Assembly: GCF_013300825.1 (NCBI RefSeq)
Contig: NZ_JAAIMY010000001.1
Span: 62,001 to 126,000, forward strand
From: Blautia wexlerae
Lineage (GTDB): Bacteria; Bacillota; Clostridia; Lachnospirales; Lachnospiraceae
DNA: 64,000 bases
Reading direction: 5' to 3'
Shown here in pieces: positions 27,417 through 36,295 of this stretch. Every line of letters starts with the position of its first letter. Within the stretch, counting starts at the first letter, position 1. Made by a program: the position numbers and the translations under genes. Below the pieces are notes generated by a model, which was not told where the DNA came from, did no database searches, and was given only the letters and a program-made list of their open reading frames with translations.

Positions 27417-30074
27417 TTATTTCGTTTCTTTTTTCTCTTTGGCCTTCCCGGATTCAGGAATATTTCCATCTCCATAGTAAGCTTTCAGATAGATTTCCTT
27501 CAGCTCAGACATTAATGGATATCTCGGGTTGGCACCGGTACACTGGTCGTTGAATGCCTGTTCGGTCATTTCGTCCAGAGTTTCGAGGAAGTATTTCTCG
27601 TCTACGCCGTATTCTTTGATCGTATGTTTGATCTCGATAGTATCCATCAGTTCCTGCAGTTTCTGGAGAAGCTTCTCAAATACTTCGCTGTCGTTCTTGC
27701 CTGTCAGACCTACAGAACGGCCAATCTCAGCGTAACGTGCAAGTGTGTGCGGATACTGATATTGTGGGAAGGTACCCATCTTAGCCGGAACTTCGGCTGC
27801 ATTATAGCGCAGAACATGAAGCAGAACCAGAGCATTTGCAATACCATGTGGAAGATGATGGAAAGCTCCCAGCTTATGAGCAAGAGAGTGGTTTACGCCA
27901 AGGAAAGCATTTGCGAAAGCCATACCAGCCATGCAGGAAGCATTTGCCATATGCTGTCTTGCTTCTACATCAGAACCATCTTTGTATGCACGTGGCAGAT
28001 AGTTAAATACCAGTTTGATGGCATTTAATGCAAGACCATCTGTATAATCAGATGCCATCATGGAAGCATAGGCTTCAAGTGCATGAGTCATAACGTCGAT
28101 ACCGGAAGCACAGGTCAGTCCCTTAGGTGCGCTCATCATATTATCTGTATCAACAATAGCCATGTCAGGCATTAATTCATAATCAGCCAGAGGCCATTTG
28201 ATACCTGTAGTCTTATCAGTAATGATAGCAAAAGGTGTTACCTCGGAACCTGTACCGGAAGATGTTGGAACAGCTATAAAGTAAGCTTTCTTACCCATAT
28301 GCGGGAATGTGAAGATTCTCTTACGGATATCCATAAAGTCCATAGCCATATCATCAAAGTTGGCGTCCGGATTTTCATAGAGAACCCACATGATCTTGCC
28401 GGCATCCATTGCGGAACCACCGCCCATTGCGATAATGCAGTCAGGCTCGAACATTCTCATTGCAGCAGCACCGGCTCTTGCAGAAGCGAGAGATGGATCT
28501 GGCTCTACATCGTAGAAGCAGGTATGTACGATTCCCATCTGATCTAATTTATCTTCAATCTTTTTAGTATATCCATTCTTATAAAGGAAAGAGTCTGTTA
28601 CGATAAAACAGCGTTTTTTGTGCATAACAGTGCCAAGTTCATCCAGAGCAACCGGCAGGCAGCCTTTTTTGAAATAAACTTTTTCCGGTGTTCTAATCCA
28701 GAGCATATTTTCTCTCCTTTCAGCAACGGTCTTGATGTTGATAAGATGTTTCACACCTACGTTCTCAGATACGGAGTTGCCACCCCAGGAACCGCAGCCC
28801 AGAGTCAGGGACGGAACAAGTTTGAAGTTATAAAGGTCGCCGATGCCGCCCTGAGAAGATGGAGTATTAATGAGGATACGGCAGGTCTTCATAGCTGCTG
28901 CATGTTTTTCCATCTTTTCCTTCTCTCTTGTGTCAATGTAGAGAGCGGAGGTATGTCCATAACCGCCGTCAGCTACAAGCTGTTCAGCTTTGGCAATCGC
29001 TTCGTCAAATGTCTTGGCCTTGTACATGGCAAGTACAGGGGAAAGCTTCTCATGTGCGAATTCTTCGCTGATGTCTACAGATTCAACTTCACCGATCAGA
29101 ATCTTTGTTTCAGGAGGAACTGCAATACCGGCCATCTCAGCGATAGTGGCAGCTTTCTGACCTACGATTTTTACATTCAATGCACCATTGATGAGGATAG
29201 TTTTTCTTACTTTCTCTAATTCATCCGGTTTCAGGAAGTAACATCCTCTGTAAAGGAATTCTTCTTTTACTTTCTTATAAATGCTCTCAAGAACAGTTAC
29301 AGATTGTTCGGAAGCACAGATCATACCATTGTCAAAGGTCTTGGAATGGATGATGGAGTTAACTGCCAGACGGATATCTGCACTGTCATCAATGATAACA
29401 GGAGTATTTCCGGGACCTACACCTAAAGCAGGTTTTCCGGAAGAATAGGCAGCCTTAACCATTCCGGGACCACCTGTAGCAAGGATGATGTCTGCTTCAC
29501 GCATAACCTGATTTGTCAGATCAAGACTTGGAACATCGATCCATCCGATGATTCCCTCCGGTGCACCGGCTTCTACAGCTGCCTCCAGAACAACCTTTGC
29601 TGCCTCAATGGTACATTTCTTTGCGCGGGGATGCGGACTGATGATGATTGCATTACGTGTTTTCAGTGCAATCAGAGTTTTGAAAATTGCAGTAGATGTT
29701 GGGTTGGTTGTAGGAATAACAGCAGCAATCAGACCGATCGGCTCAGCTATTTTCTTAATACCATAAGCAGTATCTTCTTCAATCACACCGCAGGTTCTGG
29801 TATTCTTATATGCGTTGTATACATATTCGGCTGCGTAATGGTTCTTGATAACCTTATCTTCTACAATACCCATTCCTGTTTCTTCAACAGCATCTTTAGC
29901 AAGCGGGATACGTGCTTTGTCAGCAGCAGTAGCGGCAGCTTTAAAAATCTTATCTACCTGCTCCTGGGTAAATGTTGCGAAAATCTTCTGTGCCTCTTTC
30001 ATGGCTGCAATCTTTGCAGTAAGGGCTTCAGGGGTGTCGATGATGGTTGGGATAGTGTTCTCTTTTTTTGCCAT
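27417..30074 (-). CDS. adhE: Bifunctional acetaldehyde-CoA/alcohol dehydrogenase
   Basis: The 885-residue fusion turns acetyl-CoA to acetaldehyde and then ethanol, oxidising two NADH. The N-terminal aldehyde dehydrogenase half has the catalytic cysteine in FDNGMICASEQS (Cys253). The C-terminal iron-dependent alcohol dehydrogenase half has MGGGSAMDAGK and the metal site region GIDVMTHALEAY with GAFHHLPHGIANA. AGGAGG precedes the start. Two promoters are visible upstream on this strand, the distal one overlapped by Rex-like operators. This makes it the main NADH-sink gene of a fermenter. Confidence 0.97.
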   Translation of the reverse strand: MAKKENTIPTIIDTPEALTAKIAAMKEAQKIFATFTQEQVDKIFKAAATAADKARIPLAKDAVEETGMGIVEDKVIKNHYAAEYVYNAYKNTRTCGVIEEDTAYGIKKIAEPIGLIAAVIPTTNPTSTAIFKTLIALKTRNAIIISPHPRAKKCTIEAAKVVLEAAVEAGAPEGIIGWIDVPSLDLTNQVMREADIILATGGPGMVKAAYSSGKPALGVGPGNTPVIIDDSADIRLAVNSIIHSKTFDNGMICASEQSVTVLESIYKKVKEEFLYRGCYFLKPDELEKVRKTILINGALNVKIVGQKAATIAEMAGIAVPPETKILIGEVESVDISEEFAHEKLSPVLAMYKAKTFDEAIAKAEQLVADGGYGHTSALYIDTREKEKMEKHAAAMKTCRILINTPSSQGGIGDLYNFKLVPSLTLGCGSWGGNSVSENVGVKHLINIKTVAERRENMLWIRTPEKVYFKKGCLPVALDELGTVMHKKRCFIVTDSFLYKNGYTKKIEDKLDQMGIVHTCFYDVEPDPSLASARAGAAAMRMFEPDCIIAMGGGSAMDAGKIMWVLYENPDANFDDMAMDFMDIRKRIFTFPHMGKKAYFIAVPTSSGTGSEVTPFAIITDKTTGIKWPLADYELMPDMAIVDTDNMMSAPKGLTCASGIDVMTHALEAYASMMASDYTDGLALNAIKLVFNYLPRAYKDGSDVEARQHMANASCMAGMAFANAFLGVNHSLAHKLGAFHHLPHGIANALVLLHVLRYNAAEVPAKMGTFPQYQYPHTLARYAEIGRSVGLTGKNDSEVFEKLLQKLQELMDTIEIKHTIKEYGVDEKYFLETLDEMTEQAFNDQCTGANPRYPLMSELKEIYLKAYYGDGNIPESGKAKEKKETK

Positions 30075-30134
30075 TTGGGAATCCTCCTGTTTGTGTTTTC
30101 GTTAAAAGTATTTACCGTGACCTGTTATGTTTTT

Positions 30135-30164
30135 ATTATATAAATAAACTGATTATTCGGTCAA
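30135..30164 (-). promoter_or_regulatory. Proximal adhE promoter (P2)
   Basis: On the minus strand TTGACC, an 18-base spacer and TATAAT give a good promoter, with transcription expected to start near 30128, about 55 bases before the adhE start codon. Confidence 0.6.
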
Positions 30165-30315
30165 CAGTAACATTAATATGAGCATAACGAAATATTATGG
30201 TGAAAATTGTGCATAATCACGTAAATAATGTGAATAAAATATCAATTGTCAGAATATATGAGAAAAAATTAACAATATATGTTCTGTTGGCAACTGAGAG
30301 AAAGTTAAAAAAATA

Positions 30316-30333
30316 ACGTTAATAAATTAACAA
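30316..30333 (-). promoter_or_regulatory. Second Rex-like operator (O2), downstream of P1
   Basis: The minus-strand sequence TTGTTAATTTATTAACGT matches the clostridial Rex pattern TTGTTAA-N4-TTAACAA at 12 of 14 defined positions. It falls about 8-25 bases after the expected P1 start, a place where a bound repressor would block elongation. Confidence 0.55.
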
Positions 30334-30346
30334 CCTCGATGATGCT

Positions 30347-30375
30347 ATTATATGACTTTGTTAATCATTTGTCAA
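30347..30375 (-). promoter_or_regulatory. Distal adhE promoter (P1) with perfect consensus boxes
   Basis: On the minus strand TTGACA (30370-30375), a 17-base spacer and TATAAT (30347-30352) match the sigma-A consensus at every position. The expected start is near 30340, giving a leader of about 265 bases to adhE. Confidence 0.75.
30358..30375 (-). promoter_or_regulatory. Rex-like operator (O1) overlapping the P1 -35 box
   Basis: TTGACAAATGATTAACAA on the minus strand matches TTGTTAA-N4-TTAACAA at 12 of 14 positions and covers the -35 box and most of the spacer. Rex is released from such sites when NADH is high, which would switch adhE on. Confidence 0.6.
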
Positions 30376-30479
30376 TTACATAGCATATGAAAAAGTTAAC
30401 AAATACTAACTAGGAATTTCGTGAAAATATAACAATATAATTTGTAGAAGGATTTATGTTTTTCCATATGTTTGCAGGA

Positions 30480-30522
30480 GATTAAGAGTTACTGTGAACG
30501 GAGTGAACAGTAATGATTAAGA
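30480..30522 (+). repeat. 27-bp GTTACTGT palindromic element with exact 8-bp flanking repeats
   Basis: The element at 30488-30514 has arms GTTACTGT and ACAGTAAT around GAACGGAGTGA. GATTAAGA occurs immediately before it (30480-30487) and immediately after it (30515-30522), an exact 8-bp direct repeat as left by transposition. It touches the first base of the typA terminator stem. Confidence 0.75.
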
Positions 30523-30560
30523 AAAATTAAGCCCCGCAAAATCTGCGGGGCTTAATTTTT
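30522..30560 (-). terminator. Terminator of typA
   Basis: A perfect 17-bp stem (30522-30538 with 30544-30560) has a GCCCCGC core and ends in T on the minus strand, 18 bases after the typA stop. Confidence 0.9.
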
Positions 30561-30578
30561 CTTAAGTTTCTATTTGTT

Positions 30579-32411
30579 TCAGGCTTTTCTGAAAGCGGCT
30601 CTCTTACGTTCTCTGGAATCCAGCAGTCTCTTACGGATACGAAGAGATTCCGGTGTAACCTCAAGGAGTTCATCCTGGTCGATGAAATCGATGGCCTGTT
30701 CCAGGCTGAGAACTCTTGGTGGAGTTAATTTCAGTGCATCATCAGCGGAAGAAGAACGTGTGTTAGTCAGATGCTTTGTCTTGCATACGTTCAGCTCGAT
30801 ATCTTCGGCTTTACCATTCTGTCCGATAACCATACCGCTGTAAACCTTTGCACCAGGTCCGATAAACAGAGTACCACGCTCCTGGGCTGCGAACAGACCA
30901 TAAGTAACAGCTTCGCCAGCCTCGAAAGCGATCAGAGATCCCTGTTTTCTGTACTGGAAATCTCCCTTGTAAGGAGCATATCCGTCAAACATGGTATTGA
31001 TAATGCCGGTACCCTTGGTGGAAGTAAGGAACTCACCGCGGAATCCGATCAGTCCACGGGAAGGAATGTGGAATTCCAGACGGACAGTACCGTCACTGGC
31101 AGTACTCATACCCTGCAGCTCACCTTTACGTTCGCTCAGCTTCTGGATCACAGTACCGGAAAATTCTTCCGGAACATCTACATAAGCGATTTCCATAGGT
31201 TCAAGTTTCTTTCCGCGCTCGTCTGTTTTGTACAGAACCTCCGGTTTACTTACTGCGAATTCATAACCTTCACGTCTCATGTTCTCGATCAGGACAGACA
31301 GATGAAGTTCTCCACGTCCGGAAACCTTAAAGGCTTCTGTTGTTTCAGTATCTTCTACACGAAGGCTGACATCTGTATTCAGCTCACGGTAGAGACGGTC
31401 ACGAAGATGACGGGATGTGATGTATTTACCTTCCTGGCCTGCCAGCGGACTGTCATTTACGATGAAGTTCATGGCAATGGTAGGCTCGGAAATCTTCTGG
31501 AAAGGAATTGCCTCCGGGTTTTCTCCACCGCAGAGAGTATCACCGATATGGATGTCTGCAATACCGGAAATAGCAACGATAGAACCAATTGTAGCTTCCT
31601 TTACTTCAACCTTATTCAGACCGTCAAACTCATAAAGCTTGCTGATCTTAACTTTCTTACGTTTGTCCAGATCATGATGGTTTAACAGAGTCAGCTCCTG
31701 ATTTACTGCAATTGTACCATTCTCAACTTTACCTACACCGATACGTCCAACATATTCGTTGTAGTCAATGGTACTGATCAGAACCTGAGTATCTGCATCA
31801 GGATCTCCCTCCGGAGCCGGGATATATTTCAGGATAGCGTCAAACAGCGGAGCCATATCCTTAGGAGTATCATTTAAGTCGATCACAGCATGACCTGCTT
31901 TTGCAGAAGCATACAAGAACGGACAGTCAAGCTGCTCATCAGAAGCACCAAGATCCATAAGAAGTTCCAGAACTTCATCTACAACTTCGTCAGGACGAGC
32001 TTCCGGACGGTCAATCTTGTTGATACATACGATTACATGGAGATCAAGTTCAAGGGCTTTCTTAAGAACGAATTTAGTCTGAGGCATAGCACCTTCGAAA
32101 GCATCAACGAGAAGAATAACACCGTCTACCATTTTAAGTACACGTTCTACTTCGCCGCCGAAATCAGCATGTCCTGGTGTGTCGATGATATTGATCTTTG
32201 TATCTTTGTAATGAATAGCTGTATTCTTGGATAAAATAGTGATACCACGCTCACGCTCAATATCATTGGAGTCCATGACACGTTCCTGAACTTCCTGATT
32301 CTCGCGGAATACACCGCTCTGTTTCAGAAGCTGGTCAACCAGAGTTGTTTTACCATGGTCAACGTGGGCGATAATGGCTACGTTACGGACATCTTCACGT
32401 TTTGTTCTCAT
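30579..32411 (-). CDS. typA: Translational GTPase TypA/BipA
   Basis: The 610-residue ribosome-binding GTPase has G1 AHVDHGKTT (about residues 15-23), G2/switch [13 protein letters not shown]3 [11 protein letters not shown] and G4 NKIDR. A translation-factor beta barrel and the BipA-specific C-terminal domain follow ([31 protein letters not shown]). It helps ribosome assembly and translation under stress or cold. AAAGAGGAAAGG lies upstream of the start on this strand. It has its own terminator and no cotranscribed partner. Confidence 0.97.
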   Translation of the reverse strand: MRTKREDVRNVAIIAHVDHGKTTLVDQLLKQSGVFRENQEVQERVMDSNDIERERGITILSKNTAIHYKDTKINIIDTPGHADFGGEVERVLKMVDGVILLVDAFEGAMPQTKFVLKKALELDLHVIVCINKIDRPEARPDEVVDEVLELLMDLGASDEQLDCPFLYASAKAGHAVIDLNDTPKDMAPLFDAILKYIPAPEGDPDADTQVLISTIDYNEYVGRIGVGKVENGTIAVNQELTLLNHHDLDKRKKVKISKLYEFDGLNKVEVKEATIGSIVAISGIADIHIGDTLCGGENPEAIPFQKISEPTIAMNFIVNDSPLAGQEGKYITSRHLRDRLYRELNTDVSLRVEDTETTEAFKVSGRGELHLSVLIENMRREGYEFAVSKPEVLYKTDERGKKLEPMEIAYVDVPEEFSGTVIQKLSERKGELQGMSTASDGTVRLEFHIPSRGLIGFRGEFLTSTKGTGIINTMFDGYAPYKGDFQYRKQGSLIAFEAGEAVTYGLFAAQERGTLFIGPGAKVYSGMVIGQNGKAEDIELNVCKTKHLTNTRSSSADDALKLTPPRVLSLEQAIDFIDQDELLEVTPESLRIRKRLLDSRERKRAAFRKA

Positions 32412-32447
32412 AAAATGATTTTCCTTTCCTCTTTAAGCTTTGAATGG

Positions 32448-32479
32448 GTAACTGTTCGGCACACTTGCTGAACAGTTAC
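32448..32479. repeat. 32-bp palindrome with GTAACTGTTC / GAACAGTTAC arms
   Basis: Perfect 10-bp arms enclose a 12-base loop (GGCACACTTGCT). The arms equal the ends of the 112-bp element at 38790-38901. It lies 36 bases upstream of typA. No flanking 8-bp repeat is visible. The rest of 32412-32839 is AT-rich and holds no supported gene. Confidence 0.6.
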
Positions 32480-32839
32480 CGGGATTGTTAATATTCATGT
32501 GTTATCAGCAGGATTATTTTGCTGTAAAAGCAATTTTTTCAAATATGATTTAATCTTGCAGATGAATTTGTTCCTATTATTATGTGTTTTTTTCTTCAAT
32601 AAGTTACCCGAATTTTCAGTTTACCACATTTTCGCCAGATTACAAGGTGTTAAAATAATTTTTTTTATTTTTGCAGATTCTGGTTCTAAATGAGAATACC
32701 TGTACATAACCTTATAAAGAACAATACAAGGTACAGAGGAGCATATGCGGGATCGCTGAAAGAAGCAGAGGCGATTTACGGTCTGCACTGCAGGCAGGGA
32801 TTCTGACACAGGTGCTCTACAGGGAAGGAGAACCACATT

Positions 32840-33466
32840 ATGGCAGATAAAATTATTGAAAACAATCAGGTATCTATGATGGGCAAAATTGCAGCAGGCT
32901 TTACATTCAGTCATCAGGTCTTTGGAGAAGGCTTCTATATGACAGAGCTGCTGGTCAAAAGGCTCAGTGATTCGGAGGACAGGATTCCGGTGATGGTTTC
33001 TGAACGGCTGGTAGATGTAACGCAGGATTATATCGGAGAATATGTGGAAATCCATGGACAGTTCCGCTCATATAACCGCCATGAGGAGAAGCATAACCGT
33101 CTCGTGCTTTCAGTATTCAGCAGAGAACTGAAGTTCGTGGAAGAAGAGGATGAAACAGTTCCGGTAAATCAGATTTTTCTGGACGGATATATCTGTAAAC
33201 CTCCGGTGTACCGTAAAACTCCTCTTGGAAGAGAAATTGCGGATGTGCTGCTGGCAGTAAATCGTCCGTATGGAAAATCAGATTACATACCATGCATCTG
33301 CTGGGGCAGAAATGCCCGCTATGCATCTGCGTTTGAAGTTGGCGGTCATGTCCTGATCTGGGGACGTATCCAGAGCAGAGAATATATGAAACGGATCGGG
33401 GAAAATGAAACAGAGAAGAGAGTTGCGTATGAAGTATCTGTAAGCAAGCTGGAATATATGGAATAA
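32840..33466 (+). CDS. Single-stranded DNA-binding-like protein with two OB-type halves
   Basis: In this 208-residue protein the second half (about 108-205) reads like an SSB OB fold. It contains FLDGYICKPPVYRKTPLGREIADVLLAVNRPYGKSDYIPCICWGRNA, then GGHVLIWGRIQSREY. The first half (about 10-95) repeats the same strand order in degenerate form: VSMMGKIAAGFTF, EGFYMTELLVKRLSDSEDRIPVMVSE, GEYVEIHGQFRSYN. A normal SSB has one OB fold and an acidic DDDIPF-like tail; that tail is missing here. AAGGAGAA precedes ATG 32840. It is probably an accessory SSB paralogue. Confidence 0.7.
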   Translation: MADKIIENNQVSMMGKIAAGFTFSHQVFGEGFYMTELLVKRLSDSEDRIPVMVSERLVDVTQDYIGEYVEIHGQFRSYNRHEEKHNRLVLSVFSRELKFVEEEDETVPVNQIFLDGYICKPPVYRKTPLGREIADVLLAVNRPYGKSDYIPCICWGRNARYASAFEVGGHVLIWGRIQSREYMKRIGENETEKRVAYEVSVSKLEYME

Positions 33467-33505
33467 TTCCATTGCCGCAGGCAATTTGGAATGAATTTTG
33501 GCCAC

Positions 33506-33551
33506 GTTACTGTGAACGGAGTGAACAGTAACGATTACTGTAAACAGTAAC
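33506..33551. repeat. GTTACTGT palindromic element followed by a second partial palindrome
   Basis: A perfect copy of the 27-bp element (33506-33532) is followed by GATT and a shorter palindrome ending in ACAGTAAC at 33551. No flanking direct repeat is visible. Another strong hairpin, TTCCGGC/GCCGGAA, lies at 33627-33648 before the next gene. Confidence 0.65.
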
Positions 33552-33747
33552 ACTTGCAATTCTTCATAAACTGCGGTAATATAAGCGTATTCAGATAACT
33601 ATGGCAGCCTGCTGTTCCACGAAGCATTCCGGCGTGAATATGCCGGAAACTCATCGCAGAAGTCGAAAACAGACTGCTGTTTATCATGTCTGTAATGACA
33701 CAGAGAAGAAGGTACAATTTCAATAACGATAAGAGGAATTGTTTGTT

Positions 33748-34239
33748 ATGGAAAAAGAATTTACAGAGGTTTACTGTGGCGGGGGAAAGGGAAAGACAAC
33801 TCTGGCAATCGGTCAGTGTCTGAGAGCTTCCGCACAGGGTAAAAGCGTCATTATTATTCAGTTTCTGAAAGGAAGAGAGCGCAGGGAACTGGATTTTCTG
33901 GCGGAACTGGATAATCTGGATATTAAGATATTCCGTTTTGAGAAGCATGATGAAGGATATGAGGAACTGAATGAGCAGGAGAAGGCAGAGGAGAAAACCA
34001 ATATTCTCAATGCTTTGAATTTTGCGCGCAAAGTGATCGCAACGCAGGAATGCGATTTTCTGCTCCTGGATGAGATTCTTGCACTTCCGGATTATGGGAT
34101 CACTACTGCAGAGGCAATCGGTGATATCCTGAAGATGAAGGACGAGAGTATGCATATTTTGCTTACGGGACGGACGTTACCGGACAGCCTGCGTAAATAT
34201 GCAGACAGCATAACTACACTGACAACAGAGATTGTATAA
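33748..34239 (+). CDS. cobO: Corrinoid adenosyltransferase (CobA/CobO/BtuR type)
   Basis: The protein has 163 residues from ATG 33748; a TTG in frame at 33739 is too close to the AAGAGG site. The P-loop YCGGGKGKTTLAIGQCLRA is near the start. VIIIQFLKGRER and DFLLLDEILALPDYG are further family motifs, the last being the Walker B region. It transfers the adenosyl group of ATP to cob(I)alamin or cobyrinic acid diamide, giving coenzyme B12 forms. No other cobalamin gene is adjacent, and I saw no cobalamin riboswitch upstream. It may serve salvage. Confidence 0.9.
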   Translation: MEKEFTEVYCGGGKGKTTLAIGQCLRASAQGKSVIIIQFLKGRERRELDFLAELDNLDIKIFRFEKHDEGYEELNEQEKAEEKTNILNALNFARKVIATQECDFLLLDEILALPDYGITTAEAIGDILKMKDESMHILLTGRTLPDSLRKYADSITTLTTEIV

Positions 34240-34318
34240 GGTGTATAAAACCTGATTATTGTTTATGAATGGACAGTAATCTGTATGGAAATTACAGAAG
34301 AATAAAGGAGGAAGGCAA

Positions 34319-35212
34319 ATGGCAATTTTTAAAGGTGCAGGTGTTGCAATCGTAACCCCTATGTATGAAGATGGCAAGGTTAATTATGATAAACTGGAGG
34401 AACTTCTGGAGTATCAGATTGCAAACAGTACAGATGCGATCATTATCTGCGGAACAACAGGAGAATCATCAACGATGACGCATGGAGAGCATCTTAAGAC
34501 AATTAAGTTTGCAATCGACAAGGTAAACAAACGTGTTCCGGTTATCGCAGGTACAGGTTCCAACTGTACGGAAACTGCAATTATGATGTCAAAGGAGGCT
34601 GCTTCTTACGGTGCAGATGCACTTCTTATAGTGACTCCATATTATAACAAAGCGACTCAGAAAGGACTGATCGCTCATTATACAGCTATTGCAGAGGCAG
34701 TTCCGGAAACACCGATCATTATGTACAATGTTCCGAGCCGTACAGGATGTAACATCCAGCCTGCAACAGCAGTAGCTCTGGCTAAAAATGTTAAGAATAT
34801 TGTTGGTATCAAAGCAGCAAGCGGAGATCTTTCACAGATTGCAACCATGATGTCCATGGCTGATGGCTGCATTGAACTCTACTCCGGAAATGATGATCAG
34901 GTACTTCCGATCCTTTCACTTGGCGGACTTGGAGTAATTTCCGTACTTTCTAATGTAGCTCCTAAGGAAACACATGATATGGTTATGAAATTCCTTGAAG
35001 GAGATACAAAGGGTGCAGCAGAAATCCAGTTAAAGGCAATCCCGTTAATTCATGCACTGTTCAGTGAAGTAAACCCGATTCCGGTGAAAGCAGCTCTGAA
35101 TCTGATGGGTAAAGAAGTGGGACCACTTCGTATGCCATTATCCGAGATGGAAGATGCAAACAAGGCAAAACTTGCTGAAGAACTGAAGAATTTCGGAATT
35201 AAACTTGCATAA
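34319..35212 (+). CDS. dapA: 4-hydroxy-tetrahydrodipicolinate synthase
   Basis: The 297-residue enzyme condenses pyruvate with aspartate semialdehyde, the first step specific to lysine and diaminopimelate. It has the family's CGTTGESSTM loop (Thr46, Thr47), Tyr136 and Arg141 in MYNVPSRTG, and the Schiff-base Lys165 in VGIKAASGD. GGAGGAAG precedes ATG 34319. dapB follows 65 bases later, forming a dapAB unit that ends in a terminator. Confidence 0.97.
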   Translation: MAIFKGAGVAIVTPMYEDGKVNYDKLEELLEYQIANSTDAIIICGTTGESSTMTHGEHLKTIKFAIDKVNKRVPVIAGTGSNCTETAIMMSKEAASYGADALLIVTPYYNKATQKGLIAHYTAIAEAVPETPIIMYNVPSRTGCNIQPATAVALAKNVKNIVGIKAASGDLSQIATMMSMADGCIELYSGNDDQVLPILSLGGLGVISVLSNVAPKETHDMVMKFLEGDTKGAAEIQLKAIPLIHALFSEVNPIPVKAALNLMGKEVGPLRMPLSEMEDANKAKLAEELKNFGIKLA

Positions 35213-35277
35213 ATATAACCGCAGGATTGTTCGGAAAATCAACTTGCCGATATACTGGAATTGAGAGGAATAGACAA

Positions 35278-36039
35278 ATGGTAAAGATTATTATGCATGG
35301 CTGTAACGGTCACATGGGTCAGGTAATCTCCGGACTTGTGGAGAAGGATCCGGATGCTGAGATCGTAGCAGGTATCGATGTGGCAGATCAGGGAAAGAAC
35401 AGCTACCCTGTATATACAAATATGGAAGAATGTCAGGTAGAGGCAGATGCCCTTATCGACTTCTCTTCTGCAAAAGCAACAGATGCACTTCTTGCTTACT
35501 GTGAGAAACGCAAACTCCCGGTTGTATTATGTACAACCGGTTTAAGCGAGGAGCAGCTCGCAAAGGTGGAAGAGACATCTAAGAATGTCGCAGTTCTGAA
35601 ATCTGCAAATATGTCTCTTGGAATCAATACTCTGATGAAACTGCTTCAGGATGCGGCAAAGGTTCTGGCAACAGCAGGATTTGACATGGAGATTGTTGAG
35701 AAGCATCACAGACTGAAACTGGATGCACCAAGCGGAACAGCACTTGCACTGGCTGACAGCATTAATGAGGCAATGGATAACCAGTATCATTATATCTATG
35801 ACCGCAGTCAGAGACGTGAGATGCGAGATGATAAGGAAATCGGTATCTCAGCAGTCCGCGGTGGAACAATCGTAGGAGAACACGAAGTGATCTTCGCAGG
35901 TCCAGATGAAGTGATCGAATTTAAGCATACTGCACATTCCAAAGCTGTATTTGGAAAGGGTGCTGTTGAAGCTGCTAAATTCCTTGCAGGTAAACCGGCA
36001 GGAAGATATGATATGAGCGATGTTATCAGCGCAAAATAA
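35278..36039 (+). CDS. dapB: 4-hydroxy-tetrahydrodipicolinate reductase
   Basis: The protein has 253 residues from ATG 35278, preceded by GAGAGGAA; the frame is open further upstream but the Rossmann start MVKIIMHGCNGHMGQ fixes the beginning. EKHHRLKLDAPSGTALALA (about 155-173) is the signature with the catalytic histidine and lysine. It reduces the DapA product with NAD(P)H. It is cotranscribed with dapA. Confidence 0.97.
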   Translation: MVKIIMHGCNGHMGQVISGLVEKDPDAEIVAGIDVADQGKNSYPVYTNMEECQVEADALIDFSSAKATDALLAYCEKRKLPVVLCTTGLSEEQLAKVEETSKNVAVLKSANMSLGINTLMKLLQDAAKVLATAGFDMEIVEKHHRLKLDAPSGTALALADSINEAMDNQYHYIYDRSQRREMRDDKEIGISAVRGGTIVGEHEVIFAGPDEVIEFKHTAHSKAVFGKGAVEAAKFLAGKPAGRYDMSDVISAK

Positions 36040-36045
36040 TAGAGA

Positions 36046-36091
36046 AGAAGTGTATCTGTATTTGATAAAATACGATGCACTTCTTTTTTTT
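36046..36091 (+). terminator. Terminator of the dapA-dapB unit
   Basis: AGAAGTG (36046-36052) pairs with CACTTCT (36078-36084), extended by inner AT pairs, and is followed by seven T. Confidence 0.85.
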
Positions 36092-36164
36092 ATGGGCAGA
36101 TTATTTTGAGTAAATAGTAAATTTTTTCCAGAATAGTATTGAGTTTTATGCACATATTAAAAAC

Positions 36165-36224
36165 ATAATATGATATCAGGTTAGGAGCAAAATACCTTTT
36201 GACCCTAACCTAACATTATAATAT
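36165..36224. repeat. Hairpin repeat of the AAAATACCTTTT family, copy A
   Basis: AGGTTAGG pairs with CCTAACCT around a core AAAATACCTTTTGACCCT (36189-36206). Copies B (55806-55863) and C (61559-61606) share the core and the outer ATATC...ATTAT ends. ATAATAT occurs at both ends of this copy. Confidence 0.6.
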
Positions 36225-36295
36225 AAAAACATGAAAAGACGGAGAGGTTCTGCTGCATGGACCGGCAGAATGCTTTCCGGGAACAGGAGATGAAT

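Noticed and set aside
30771-31685. 304-codon open frame on the plus strand
   Set aside because: It mirrors typA on the minus strand and has no family resemblance.
32499-32693. 64-codon plus-strand frame upstream of the SSB-like gene
   Set aside because: It is AT-rich, Phe/Leu-rich and has no ribosome site. It lies in the control region between divergent genes.
33560-33747. Cobalamin riboswitch before the corrinoid adenosyltransferase
   Set aside because: Good hairpins exist, but I could not find the conserved B12-box sequence or core of that class.
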